A DNA stretch of 57,493 nucleotides, from the NCBI GenBank assembly GCA_020848275.1, contig JADLAK010000020.1, positions 1-57,493 on the forward strand, in the 5' to 3' direction. Shown one piece after another: positions 24,683-32,551 of the stretch. Made by a program: the position numbers and the translations under genes. Source of the stretch: Planctomycetota bacterium (GTDB lineage: Bacteria > Planctomycetota > UBA8742 > UBA2392). Every line of letters starts with the position of its first letter. Position 1 is the stretch's first letter. The notes beneath the pieces were generated by a model, which was given only the letters and a program-made list of their open reading frames with translations, was not told where the DNA came from and did not search any database.

Positions 24683-24723
24683 GAGGGCGGCAAAGATTGT
24701 TCGTGCCGGTTTCAGAGGCAGTT

Positions 24724-24754
24724 CCTGAACCTGAACCTTGACCTGAACCTGTAC
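24724..24754. repeat. Stuttered CCTGAA repeat (family F, copy 1)
   Basis: CCTGAACCTGAACC, TTGACCTGAACC and TGTAC in tandem fill the gap between the two SurA-like paralogues. On the coding strand the repeat supplies an AGGAA sequence where a ribosome binding site would be expected. A longer copy lies at 32430-32494. Confidence 0.65.
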
Positions 24755-25723
24755 TTACTGGTTGGCTTCGCAGTCAAGGCCCGGCAGGCGGCGCTCGGTC
24801 TTGTAATCGCCGCGCGCCAGCACGCATCGCACCCAGCGATGGAAGCCAAAGCTCTTGCCGGCCACGTCGTCGTCGGCGATGTCGGGCCGCGCCAGCAGTT
24901 CGCCGCGGCGGTCGAAGAACTTCGCCTTGTTGCCGGGCACCAGCTTGTGCCGCTTGACGATGTGCCAGCCGTAACGCGACTGCACAGGTTTGCTGTACGC
25001 TTCGTCCGACAGCGCCCAGAGCGTGTCCTCGACCTGCTTTTCCATGCCGTCGCCGCGATAATAGCGCGGCAGCCGCCCGCCCTTCTGCGCCGAGCCCGGG
25101 TCGATGCTGTGCTTGACGGCGAGATCCTCGAACTTCGCGCCGGCTTTCAGCTCGTTGTGGATGTCGCCGGCGGTCTTTTCCTTCTCGACAAGGATGTGCG
25201 AGCACTCGAGGCTGTCCTCGAAGTCGAAGTGGTAGTTCACCACCAGCCGTTTGAGCAGCACCACGCGCGTGCGGACCTCTAGGTAACGCTTGAACGTCGC
25301 CTCGGTCATGTTGTTTTCCTTCAGCCAATCCTCCCAGCTCAAGGCGCCGCCGTATTTTTCTTTCACGCCCTTTTTTGTCTGATCAATCTGCGAGGTCACG
25401 ATCGAGTCGATCTCGGACGGTTTGATCTCGCAGCCGATGCGCTCGGCCTCGGCCTCGAGGAGCTGAACGTACACCAGGTAATCCAGCGCGGGCTCGAGGT
25501 TGCGGCGTTCGGGCACCATCGCCTGTTCGGAGTCAAATATGCGCGCGATCAGGTCCTCGGCGGTAATGATGCGGCTGCCGACGCGGGCGATCTGGTTGAC
25601 CTTGAGCGTACGCGGCGGCGGCGTCGGTTTGGGCTCGCCCTGGCCGGCGATGAAGCCCGCAGACGCCGCGACACACGAAATCACAATCGCGCCGGCGGCG
25701 CGAACAAGCCACTTGTTCAACAT
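24755..25723 (-). CDS. SurA/PrsA-like peptidyl-prolyl isomerase (parvulin)
   Basis: The 322-residue product has an N-terminal signal anchor (MLNKWLVRAAGAIVISCVAASAGFIAG) and a SurA-N-like chaperone region (residues about 40-165). A parvulin domain follows (about 168-270: CSHILVEKEKTAGDIHNEL, KFEDLAVKHSID, GGRLPRYYRGDGMEKQVEDTLW, SRYGWHIVKRHK). The C-terminal tail RCVLARGDYKTERRLPGLD is shared with the paralogue downstream. It would help fold exported proteins in the periplasm. The ATG at 25723 follows an AGAGGATCC region. The stop and the paralogue's frame are in phase with only repeat F between them. Confidence 0.9.
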   Translation of the reverse strand: MLNKWLVRAAGAIVISCVAASAGFIAGQGEPKPTPPPRTLKVNQIARVGSRIITAEDLIARIFDSEQAMVPERRNLEPALDYLVYVQLLEAEAERIGCEIKPSEIDSIVTSQIDQTKKGVKEKYGGALSWEDWLKENNMTEATFKRYLEVRTRVVLLKRLVVNYHFDFEDSLECSHILVEKEKTAGDIHNELKAGAKFEDLAVKHSIDPGSAQKGGRLPRYYRGDGMEKQVEDTLWALSDEAYSKPVQSRYGWHIVKRHKLVPGNKAKFFDRRGELLARPDIADDDVAGKSFGFHRWVRCVLARGDYKTERRLPGLDCEANQ

Positions 25724-25776
25724 GGGAAGGATCCTCTCGTGCGGCAGGGGTAAGGCCGCAACCATCCTACGTTCAC

Positions 25777-25877
25777 ATTGTGGATTTTGGATTGTGGATT
25801 TTGGATTGGCGTGCGGGGTCTTTTGCAAGCGTTGCCTTTGTTTTGAATCCGCAATCCACAATCCACAATCTGCAATC
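25777..25877. repeat. Stuttered ATTGTGGATT palindrome (family D, copy 1)
   Basis: The left arm is ATTGTGGATTTTGGATTGTGG and so on (three to four near-tandem words). The right arm is AATCCGCAATCCACAATCC and so on. The spacer is about 40 bases. It lies between the divergent PPIase and kinase genes. A second copy lies at 55145-55227, upstream of dnaA. Confidence 0.75.
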
Positions 25878-25932
25878 GAATAGCGGTATGACGGCCGCCG
25901 CGATAACATCGGGCGGTCAAGGAGTGATCCCA

Positions 25933-27774
25933 GTGTCCCCCGATCCAGGCAGCCGCAACCCCGCGGACGGCAGGCTTGCGCCTGACGGCCGTCCCGCGCC
26001 CGGGCAGCGGCGGCTCCCGGACATCCTTGACGACGAAACCACGGGCCCGCCGCCAGGCCCGATGCGCCAGCGTGAAAGTTCGCGCCTGACGTCGCAGCGG
26101 CCGTCGGTGCCGCCCATTCCCGTGCCCGGCGGCAACGATTTTGCGCCGCCGGCGCGTGAGCAAGTTGAACGCCTGCCGCGCCCCAATTCGCCGCCGCGTG
26201 TCGAGCGCGCGCCCGACGTCGAGCTTGCGCCGGCGTCGGAGGCCGAGATCACGACGGGCGAGCGCCCGATGAACCGCCGGCTCACTCCTACGCCCAGCGA
26301 ATTCGCCGATACCGACCCGCCGGCGCCGATGCTGCCGCGCGACGACACCTCGGCGTCGGTGCAGGTCAAGGACTCGCCGCCGGGCGACACCGACGAAAAC
26401 GCGCCGGCCGCCGAGCCCAAGGTCGAGGTTGTCAACGACGAAGACGAGGAAATCCCGCCCAGCCCGGAAATCGCCAAGCGTTTTGACGTGGTGCTGCAAC
26501 TGGGACGCGGCGGCATGGCTGTGGTCTATTTGTGCCGCGACCCGCAGCAGAAGGGCAAGATCGTCGCGGTCAAAGACATCCGCACCGAGATGAAGCCCGG
26601 CCTGCGCATGATGGAGCGCGTCGAGCACGAGGTGATGCTGCTTAAAACCCTCGACCACCCGGGCATCGTGAAAGTGTACGACCTGCTGAAATTCCCGCGC
26701 GGCAGCGCGATCGTCATGGAGTACATCGACGGCCTGCCGCTCGACCACGAGCTTGGCCGCGGTCGCCGTTTAACATGGGACTTCGGCGTGCGCGTCTTGC
26801 GCGAAATCGGCGCGGCGCTTGGTTACGCCCACTCGAAAGGCGTCATCCATCGCGATTTAAAACCGGACAACATTCTTTATTCCGAGCGCCACAACGTGAT
26901 GAAGCTCGTCGACTTCGGCCTGGCGCGCCTGTATGGCGACGAAGTCGACATCAGCATGACGCGCACGGGCATGGTGGTCGGCACGCCGCACTACATGAGC
27001 CCCGAGCAAGTCAGCGGCAAGCAGCTCGACCAGCGCAGCGACGTATACTCGTTCGGCGCGACGCTGTATTACCTGATCACGGGCAAGCGCCACATCGAGG
27101 CGACCAACGTGATGGACATCCTCGAGCAGCAGCGCAGCAGCACGATATTGCCGCCCACGCACATCAACCGGCACATCCCGGCGTGGTTTGCCTACATCCT
27201 GGGCAAGATGATGGAGCTGGACCCCGCCCAGCGTTACCCGACGATGGCCGCGGTGCTGGACGACCTGAAGCTCGCCGAAAGGGACCCGGACAACTTTGTC
27301 CTGAACAACCCGCGCGGCCCGGTCAAGCGCTTTGGCATTCACCCGCTGGTGCCCATCCCACCCGAGCCTGTGCCGACGGTGACGGCCACCGACCAGCCCG
27401 CGCCGCCGGCGGGCATGGCCACGGCCACGGATAACGCGCGCCATTCCACAGAGCCCGAACTTCCCGCCGCCGGCGCGCCTGCATCGCAGCCCTCGGCCAC
27501 ACGGGAATTCCTTCCCGTGGCGGCAGCGCCGCGCCCGGCATCCGGCGACACGGCCATCGAAATCGGCCGTCAGCAGGAAAGCGCCAAGTTGTCGGAACTT
27601 GCGGGCTTGGTGCGCGAAATGAGCGGGCGGCTCGAGAAAGCCGAAAAAGACCGCGTTTCGGCCCTGACGATGTTTTTGATTGTGTTACTGAGCGCGCTGA
27701 TTGCATGCGGCACGCTGGTAGGGGTGCTCGTATGGGCCTACCAGAGCGGAAAGATTCCGGCCCTGCTAAAATGA
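25933..27774 (+). CDS. Pkn-type serine/threonine protein kinase, tail-anchored
   Basis: The 613-residue product has a Pro-rich disordered N-terminus (about 1-180) and a Hanks-type kinase domain (about 183-450). The domain has P-loop GRGGMAVVY near residue 191, catalytic lysine in VAVKDI, HRDLKPDN near 305, DFGLARL near 326 and SPEQ in the activation segment. A second disordered region follows, and a C-terminal transmembrane helix (about 578-603) leaves a few residues outside. I choose GTG 25933 because AAGGAG lies 8 bases upstream. An in-frame ATG at 25888 has no such signal. The kinase domain is cytoplasmic. The N-terminal placement of the disorder with no extracellular sensor suggests control by cytoplasmic partners (inference). 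Confidence 0.9.
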   Translation: MSPDPGSRNPADGRLAPDGRPAPGQRRLPDILDDETTGPPPGPMRQRESSRLTSQRPSVPPIPVPGGNDFAPPAREQVERLPRPNSPPRVERAPDVELAPASEAEITTGERPMNRRLTPTPSEFADTDPPAPMLPRDDTSASVQVKDSPPGDTDENAPAAEPKVEVVNDEDEEIPPSPEIAKRFDVVLQLGRGGMAVVYLCRDPQQKGKIVAVKDIRTEMKPGLRMMERVEHEVMLLKTLDHPGIVKVYDLLKFPRGSAIVMEYIDGLPLDHELGRGRRLTWDFGVRVLREIGAALGYAHSKGVIHRDLKPDNILYSERHNVMKLVDFGLARLYGDEVDISMTRTGMVVGTPHYMSPEQVSGKQLDQRSDVYSFGATLYYLITGKRHIEATNVMDILEQQRSSTILPPTHINRHIPAWFAYILGKMMELDPAQRYPTMAAVLDDLKLAERDPDNFVLNNPRGPVKRFGIHPLVPIPPEPVPTVTATDQPAPPAGMATATDNARHSTEPELPAAGAPASQPSATREFLPVAAAPRPASGDTAIEIGRQQESAKLSELAGLVREMSGRLEKAEKDRVSALTMFLIVLLSALIACGTLVGVLVWAYQSGKIPALLK

Positions 27775-27903
27775 CAGGTTGTGTCACAGGGACAACTGGG
27801 AGAGGTTAATGCGCCTGTCATGTAAGGATTATGTGTAAGCGGTCGGAACCTGAGCGTACTAATATTCGTTATCTACAGGTATGAGCGAACCAAGGAGAGA
27901 CAC

Positions 27904-27987
27904 GTGAATCGCAAACTCTTGACCGCCGCGAGTTTCGTAGTCGCGCTCGGTTACAGCGTACTGTCGCCGTTTGATGCCTTTGCCTGA
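27904..27987 (+). CDS. Orphan signal-peptide ORF upstream of thioredoxin-like gene
   Basis: A GTG with AAGGAGA eight bases upstream opens a 27-residue frame, VNRKLLTAASFVVALGYSVL followed by SPFDAFA, then TGA. It is a textbook Sec signal peptide that ends exactly at an AFA cleavage motif. The same frame continues, after TGA codons at 27985, 27994 and 28033, into the thioredoxin-like domain starting at 28057. The arrangement suggests an exported protein gene split by an inserted or regulatory segment. Confidence 0.6.
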   Translation: MNRKLLTAASFVVALGYSVLSPFDAFA

Positions 27988-28064
27988 GCGTCGTGAGGAC
28001 CCGGCGCCAGTCCCGGCGGGACTGCAAAGACGTGAGGGCAGAAGGTTCGTAGCCAGGTGGCTAC
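27977..28064 (+). promoter_or_regulatory. Structured RNA segment between signal peptide and mature domain
   Basis: A long-range helix can be drawn: CCTT-TGCC-TGA-GCGTC (27977-27992) with GACGT-GAG-GGCA-G-AAGG (28029-28045), containing a tandem G-A internal loop. Inside it is a perfect 7-bp hairpin CAGTCCC/GGGACTG (28008-28024). Downstream is a perfect 6-bp hairpin GTAGCC/GGCTAC (28049-28064) that covers the GTG at 28057. It looks like a cis-regulatory RNA, or a small mobile hairpin element. I could not match it to a known riboswitch. Confidence 0.45.
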
Positions 28065-28731
28065 CGTTTCATGGACCGATGCCAGCAGCACCGTGTTTGA
28101 CGAGGCCAAGACCGGCGCCAAGGCCATCGTCCTGTATTTCGAAGACAAGACCAAAGGCGCCAAGTGGCCCGAAGACGCCGACCTCGTCGATCTCCAGACG
28201 AAAAATCTGGTCGCCTGCGTTCGCGTCTGCAAGACCTACAACGGCAAGAAGAACGATCCGCCGCCGTCGAAGGTAATCCGCACCAACAAACTCGCGGCTA
28301 ACGACCTGTGGGAGGCGTTTGGCAATCCCGCGGCTGGCACGTTCATCATCTGCGACGAAAACGGCAACGAATTCTTCCGCGGCACCGACAAGAAGCTGCA
28401 GAAGAACGTCGTCGCGCTGAAGAAGTCGGTCAAGGAGCGCCGCACCAAGGCTGACGGGCTTATCAAGAAGGCCCAGAAGCTGATCGACGACAAGAACGAC
28501 GAAGGCGCGATGAAGGATCTGCTTACCGCGCTCAAGCTTGAACTCGATGGCTGGGACGAAGCGGCCAAGGCGGTCGAGCTTTACAACGGCGTGATGACGC
28601 GCGTCAAAGAGAAGATCGAGGCCGCTGCGGGCGACCAGGCTAAGCTCAAGGCGCTGCAGAAGTCGTTCAAGGGCACCGACGCCGAGGTTGATATCGACGA
28701 CGCCCTGAAGGCCGCAACCGTTTCGAAGTAG
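28057..28731 (+). CDS. Thioredoxin-fold-like protein without CxxC, C-terminal helices
   Basis: The 224-residue reading frame starts at a GTG inside a hairpin with no ribosome binding site. The N-terminal 125 residues have a thioredoxin-like pattern (AIVLYFEDKTKGAKWPEDADLVDL, NLVACVRVCKTYN and AAGTFIICDENGNEFFRG), but there is no CxxC motif. The remaining 100 residues are helical and lysine-rich, with paired AKxLxDDKNDEGAMKDLLTAL-type segments. The signal peptide expected for such a protein lies in frame just upstream, beyond three stop codons. The next gene encodes an exported cytochrome c-like protein. Function unknown. Confidence 0.75.
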   Translation: MATVSWTDASSTVFDEAKTGAKAIVLYFEDKTKGAKWPEDADLVDLQTKNLVACVRVCKTYNGKKNDPPPSKVIRTNKLAANDLWEAFGNPAAGTFIICDENGNEFFRGTDKKLQKNVVALKKSVKERRTKADGLIKKAQKLIDDKNDEGAMKDLLTALKLELDGWDEAAKAVELYNGVMTRVKEKIEAAAGDQAKLKALQKSFKGTDAEVDIDDALKAATVSK

Positions 28732-28803
28732 AAACATTTACAACCGTCGCGGCGTCTGGCAGGAGTACTGCCGGGCGCCGTGTCGCGTTTGTGGGGAGAA
28801 GCT

Positions 28804-29700
28804 ATGGCGGGTCGAAGGGTGTTTGCTGTCGCTGTTGTCGCGGGTATTGCGGCGGTGTTGTGTGGGGCAATGGGGTTTGCCGGCGCTTGGACGGGCCGCT
28901 TCGTGTTGCAGCCGCAACCTGAGCCGCAGCCGCCCAAGCCGACAGGGCCCAGCCCGTTCTGGGACGACCAGGGCGACATGCTTTGGCTCTACCGCAACCA
29001 GTACAAGACGACGATGCGCATGATGTGGATCGATTGCGCCAAGGTTGTCACCAACGGCCGCGGCGACGCCGAACCAGTGTGGGATCTGGTCGAGGCCTAC
29101 GCCAAGGACATCAGCAGGCGCGCTGAGCGCATCGGCGCGCGCTGGGAGCAGCAGGTGAAGACCTGCAACGATTTTCTATCGGCCGTCGCGGACGCGGACT
29201 GGTTGCTGGCCAGCGTCGAGGGTGCTGCTTTCAGCAAAGCCTGCGACGATTGCCACCTCGAGACCTGGTCGCCGGTGTACCAGCACGCGACGAAGAAAAT
29301 CGTGGAGGGCTGGGTGGATAACAAGTTCCCCCACGCCCACGACCTGGAACTCGACGAGGGCGCGCCGCCGCCCGCCACGAAGATGCGTGAGAAAATGCAG
29401 GCGCTGCTCAAGTACCATGACGCGGCGGAAGCGGCGGCGACGGCCAAAGACGCCAAGGCCGTGACGGCCAACCTGAAACTAGTGCTGGAAGTGGCCGAGG
29501 ACCAGGCGCGGCGCTGGAACAATCTCAAGGTCGGCGCTGACGCCTTGGCGACCGCCGCCGCCGAGCATGAGCGCAAGGAACTGCGCGGCAAGTACCGCGA
29601 CATGGCCAGCCACTGCAACCAGTGCCACTATGAAGTCGCCGATTTCGTCGACCCGGCCACGCCGCCGCGGCGCATCTGGATGCCGATTGCGTGGGATTAG
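28804..29700 (+). CDS. Exported di-haem cytochrome c-like protein
   Basis: The 298-residue product has an N-terminal signal anchor (AGRRVFAVAVVAGIAAVLCGAM) and a short Pro-rich linker. It then has a mostly helical domain with two c-type haem motifs, CDDCH near residues 148-152 and CNQCH near 270-274. The spacing and helices resemble a cytochrome c' or c556-like four-helix bundle repeated or split. ATG 28804 follows GGGGAG. It would act in electron transfer on the periplasmic side. It follows the thioredoxin-like gene by about 70 bases and may be in the same transcript. Confidence 0.82.
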   Translation: MAGRRVFAVAVVAGIAAVLCGAMGFAGAWTGRFVLQPQPEPQPPKPTGPSPFWDDQGDMLWLYRNQYKTTMRMMWIDCAKVVTNGRGDAEPVWDLVEAYAKDISRRAERIGARWEQQVKTCNDFLSAVADADWLLASVEGAAFSKACDDCHLETWSPVYQHATKKIVEGWVDNKFPHAHDLELDEGAPPPATKMREKMQALLKYHDAAEAAATAKDAKAVTANLKLVLEVAEDQARRWNNLKVGADALATAAAEHERKELRGKYRDMASHCNQCHYEVADFVDPATPPRRIWMPIAWD

Positions 29701-29737
29701 GGTCGCGCCGGCGGCGTTGATGCGGCATCCTTAAGGC

Positions 29738-30043
29738 ATGCTGCGATTCCAGTTCGACCCCCCGGCGCAAGAACCGTTTGCCTTCGATCATTACTCGATC
29801 GAGGGCAACAACTCGCGCGGCTTTGCGTTGCTGGGCTGGAACAACCTCGAACCCGGCGAAGACCCGGAAGGCAAGCCGATGTTGCAGCAGTGGTTCGAGA
29901 CGCTGGGCGACGCCATGCGTTTTGCGCAGGACAAGCTCGGGATATCCAAGGGCCGCTGGGAAGCGCCGATCGGCAAATCCGGCAGCGGACGCGTCGCCCC
30001 GCCTGTACCCCCGCGCCTGAAAGACACCGACCCGGACGAATAG
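29738..30043 (+). CDS. Small hypothetical protein
   Basis: The 101-residue product starts at an ATG with AAGG just upstream and ends in a Pro/Asp-rich tail. It contains FDPPAQEPFAFDHYSIEG, a central LLGWNNLEPGEDPEG and an amphipathic helix FETLGDAMRFAQDKLG. There is no signal peptide or membrane segment. The codon pattern is consistent with real coding, but the family is unknown to me. Confidence 0.65.
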   Translation: MLRFQFDPPAQEPFAFDHYSIEGNNSRGFALLGWNNLEPGEDPEGKPMLQQWFETLGDAMRFAQDKLGISKGRWEAPIGKSGSGRVAPPVPPRLKDTDPDE

Positions 30044-30093
30044 CACGCCGGCAAGAATTCCTACTGCTTCGAAAAACAAAAGCTAAAAGCAAT

Positions 30094-30167
30094 CCGCAGA
30101 TGTCGCAGATTTACGCAGACAAGGTTTTTGGTTGGCTTTTATCTGCGGCCATCTGCGTAATCTGCGG
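30094..30167. repeat. Stuttered CGCAGAT / ATCTGCG palindrome (family B, copy 1)
   Basis: CCGCAGATGTCGCAGATT and TACGCAGAC form the left arm. ATCTGCGGCCATCTGCG and TAATCTGCGG form the right arm. The spacer is about 18 bases. The whole gap before hemJ is filled by it. Partial relatives lie at 33898-33956 and 46869-46908. Confidence 0.75.
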
Positions 30168-30201
30168 AAAGCAGTTGGCGTTTTTTGTCGCGGAGTGACG
30201 C

Positions 30202-30693
30202 ATGCTCTGGATCAAATCGTTTCACCTGATTTCGCTGTTCATCTGGGTCGGCGGGCTGCTTGGCCTGTCGCGCATGCTCGGCTACCACGTCAAGGAAAAC
30301 GAAGAGACGCGCGCCGCGCTGTCACGCATCGAAAAGCGCATGTACTACTTCGTCACGGTGCCGGGCGGCGTGCTGGCGCTGATCACCGGCCTGATGCTGC
30401 TGTTTGGCGTGGGACGCGAGGGTGTGACGCCGATGGAAACCGCGCTGTCCTACCTTGCCCCGCGTGACGCCGGCGGCCACGAGACGCCCTGGTACATCAC
30501 CTTCCACGTGAAGCTCGCTCTGGTTGTCGCGCTTCTGGGCTGCGATTTCTACCTGGGGTCGCAGATCCGCATGCTGGCCAGGGGCGGCACGCCACCGGGT
30601 AAGGCGCGTTACTCGGCGCTGCACGGCATTATCTCGGTGATTCTGATGGCCATTGTAATCCTGATGATCGCCGGGCCCCTGCGGCGCGGGTAG
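30202..30693 (+). CDS. hemJ: HemJ-like protoporphyrinogen oxidase (UPF0093/CopD-like membrane protein)
   Basis: The 163-residue, four-TM protein matches the HemJ family: WIKSFHLISLFIWVGGLLGLSRMLGYHVKE at residues 3-32, RIEKRMYYFVTVPGGVLALITGL, and WYITFHVKLALVVALLGCDFYLG. The conserved histidines are present. HemJ oxidises protoporphyrinogen IX in the membrane with a bound haem. The window also contains a HemY-type gene at 11116, so the assignment of the haem pathway step is ambiguous. A related membrane role for this protein cannot be excluded. Confidence 0.78.
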   Translation: MLWIKSFHLISLFIWVGGLLGLSRMLGYHVKENEETRAALSRIEKRMYYFVTVPGGVLALITGLMLLFGVGREGVTPMETALSYLAPRDAGGHETPWYITFHVKLALVVALLGCDFYLGSQIRMLARGGTPPGKARYSALHGIISVILMAIVILMIAGPLRRG

Positions 30694-30694
30694 A

Positions 30695-31729
30695 ATGTGG
30701 ATCCCGTGCGAGGCCGGCGTGATCCACGAATTCATCGAAGAGTGGCTGCGCGAGAAATTCACCGCCGAGCGGCGTGAGGCCGCCCGCGGCATCTTCGTCT
30801 ATCTGTTCCTGGCCTTATGCACCGGCGCCTTTGCGATGTTCGTGGTGATGGGCCTGATGGTGATGTTCGCGGTGCCAATTATGGCCCTCAGGATTCCTGC
30901 GCCGCTGCCCCTGATGGTCGCCGCGGTCGCCATGCTGCTGATGTTCGTGATTTATCCATTCATCAGACCGCGGCCACAGGCCACTTTGGTTGCCCTTGGC
31001 GACGAAGACGACGCGCCTGTCGTTTCGCTCGTCACCGAAGGCGTGGGTTTTTCGACCTTCCGCACGGCCTTCAACGATGGCGCGCATTTCACTTATCGGC
31101 GGCTGGCCGTTGCAATCCTGTTTGCGCCGCCGATGTTGGCCTGGTTCGCGCTTGAGGAACGCCGCCGCGGTCGGCGCGCGCGGCAAGTCGACATCAGCGG
31201 CTGTGCGGCGATCATCGAGGTCCTTCTGGCGCGGGAAGGCCGCGTCCCGCTTGAGCAATTGATGCTGCTAGTCGGGCGAGGCGACCTGCGCCGCACCCTG
31301 CCCGATGTCGTGACGCTCAAGGAAGTGCATCTGCTGACGGCGGTGCGGCCGCCGGGAATCGCGCTGACGCCGGCTGGCCGCGCCGAGATCGCCGACTACA
31401 TCGAAAAACACGACGGCGTGGTGCCCGACTTGATTGCTGAGGTCAAAGAAGCGGTCGTCGCGAAGGTTGTCAAACCCGTCGAGATGGTCGATGTGCCGCC
31501 GGAAATCGCCGACGGCAGCCGCGAGTTGCCGCCGCAACCGCTGCCGCCCGGCGCCGAAGGCGTGATGGCGGCGCCCGTGGGCCGCGAGCCGGAGCATGTT
31601 GAGGCGACAGGCAGCTATAACCCCTTTGCGCTGCTCGTCGACGGTGACGCGGGCAGACTCGAGCCGACGGTCCAGCCCGAGATGACGCCGTCCGCGCCGG
31701 ACGACGCCAAGCCGCTTGAACTCGCCTAG
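30695..31729 (+). CDS. Membrane protein of unknown function
   Basis: The 344-residue frame begins one base after the HemJ stop. A GTG at 30719 (VIHEFIEEWL) with GAGG upstream is an equally good start. Two strong TM helices lie near residues 30-60 and 68-88, possibly a weaker one near 145-160. A cytoplasmic domain follows (VDISGCAAIIEVLLAREGRV, then LRRTLPDVVTLKEVHLL), then a Pro-rich tail. The pattern with paired helices of winged-helix type after the TMs is suggestive, but no family is recognised. Probably co-transcribed with hemJ. Confidence 0.75.
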   Translation: MWIPCEAGVIHEFIEEWLREKFTAERREAARGIFVYLFLALCTGAFAMFVVMGLMVMFAVPIMALRIPAPLPLMVAAVAMLLMFVIYPFIRPRPQATLVALGDEDDAPVVSLVTEGVGFSTFRTAFNDGAHFTYRRLAVAILFAPPMLAWFALEERRRGRRARQVDISGCAAIIEVLLAREGRVPLEQLMLLVGRGDLRRTLPDVVTLKEVHLLTAVRPPGIALTPAGRAEIADYIEKHDGVVPDLIAEVKEAVVAKVVKPVEMVDVPPEIADGSRELPPQPLPPGAEGVMAAPVGREPEHVEATGSYNPFALLVDGDAGRLEPTVQPEMTPSAPDDAKPLELA

Positions 31730-31745
31730 ATTCTTACGTTTTTTG

Positions 31746-31774
31746 CAGGGGCGACGCGTGCCTCGCCCCTACAC
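31746..31774. repeat. GTAGGGGCGA-type hairpin (family L, copy 1)
   Basis: CAGGGGCGACGCGTG and CCTCGCCCCTAC form an inverted repeat between convergent genes. A longer copy lies at 51106-51173. It may act as a terminator. Confidence 0.6.
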
Positions 31775-31775
31775 G

Positions 31776-32375
31776 TCAATACTCGCGCCGGAAGGTGAGC
31801 ACGGCGCGGCCGACGCCGAGGGATTCCGCTTCGCTGAAACCGTAGTCGAGCAAGTCCAGCGCGCCGCGCAGGTTTTCTTCGCGCCAGTATGAGCGCAACA
31901 GTTGCCCGTGTTCGCTGTTTTCCTTCGCCTCGCCGTCGCCAATCGAAATCCGCGCCGACAACAGGCCGCCCGGCCGCAATACCCGCCGCAATTCCAACGC
32001 GACGGCCTCAAATTCAGTCCGCGGAATTCGCGAAAGCAGGCTGTCGGTCCACAAGCCGTCAAAGGAGCTGAGCGTGAATGGCAGCGTACGGACGTCGGCG
32101 CAGACCGTGTTGATTTCCGAGAACTGCCGCCGGTGCAGCTTCAGCGCCGCCGCGCTGAAATCGACGCAGGTGCTGACGCTGCCGTGCTCCGCCGCAACTT
32201 TTGCGAATAAGCCCGCGCGGCTGCCGCAGACCATCAGCCGCGGCGTCGCGCGTCCCGAGAGGCGGATGAAGGCCAGCATGCGTGCGGCGTCTTCGGGAGC
32301 GAGCGCGGACGTGAACCCCTTGGCGAGCCACTGGCGCGCGCGGCGGTCGTAGATGTCGCGGTTGGCGTCGGGCAT
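31776..32375 (-). CDS. Class I SAM-dependent methyltransferase
   Basis: The 199-residue product has a Rossmann methyltransferase layout: RLMVCGSRAGLFAKVAAEHG as motif I (near residues 46-66, lacking the classic GxGxG), VSTCVDFSAAALK as motif II, VCADVRTLPFTLSSFDGLWTDSLL as motif III, and VLRPGGLLSARI as the post-I motif. The substrate is unknown. It is divergent from the thiolase gene with repeat F in between. Confidence 0.82.
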   Translation of the reverse strand: MPDANRDIYDRRARQWLAKGFTSALAPEDAARMLAFIRLSGRATPRLMVCGSRAGLFAKVAAEHGSVSTCVDFSAAALKLHRRQFSEINTVCADVRTLPFTLSSFDGLWTDSLLSRIPRTEFEAVALELRRVLRPGGLLSARISIGDGEAKENSEHGQLLRSYWREENLRGALDLLDYGFSEAESLGVGRAVLTFRREY

Positions 32376-32429
32376 GGCGTCTTTGCGTTGTTGACCGTTG
32401 GCGATAGTATCGCTGAGAGAAGCAAGTTG

Positions 32430-32494
32430 AAGGTTCAGGTTCAGGTCCAGGTTCAGAAAAGGCGTCTTTCTGGCCTTGTACCTGCATCTGAACC
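32430..32494. repeat. Stuttered GGTTCAGG repeat (family F, copy 2)
   Basis: GAAGGTTCAGGTTCAGG and TCCAGGTTCAG are followed, after a short spacer, by GTACCTGCATCTGAACC. It has the same words as copy 1 at 24724-24754, here with a recognisable opposite arm. Confidence 0.65.
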
Positions 32495-32551
32495 CCGAAT
32501 AAATGGGATCATTCGACTGTTAGGACAATCGCGCGAATAAGGATTATCGCC

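Noticed and set aside
25777..25877. Extension of the kinase N-terminus upstream to 25780
   Set aside because: That stretch is repeat D. The encoded residues are repeat translation, and a good ribosome binding site lies before GTG 25933.
27985..28035. UGA recoding (selenocysteine or alternative code) to join signal peptide and thioredoxin-like domain
   Set aside because: UGA ends other clear genes in this window (for example the Minf_1886 gene), no selenocysteine machinery or element is visible, and three UGA codons in 17 codons are unlikely to be recoded.
27977..28064. c-di-GMP-I (GEMM) riboswitch
   Set aside because: The GCAAAG and GTAGCC.AGG..CTACCG words resemble parts of the GEMM consensus, but the GGCAAACC half and the tetraloop-receptor pattern are missing and the helix layout differs.
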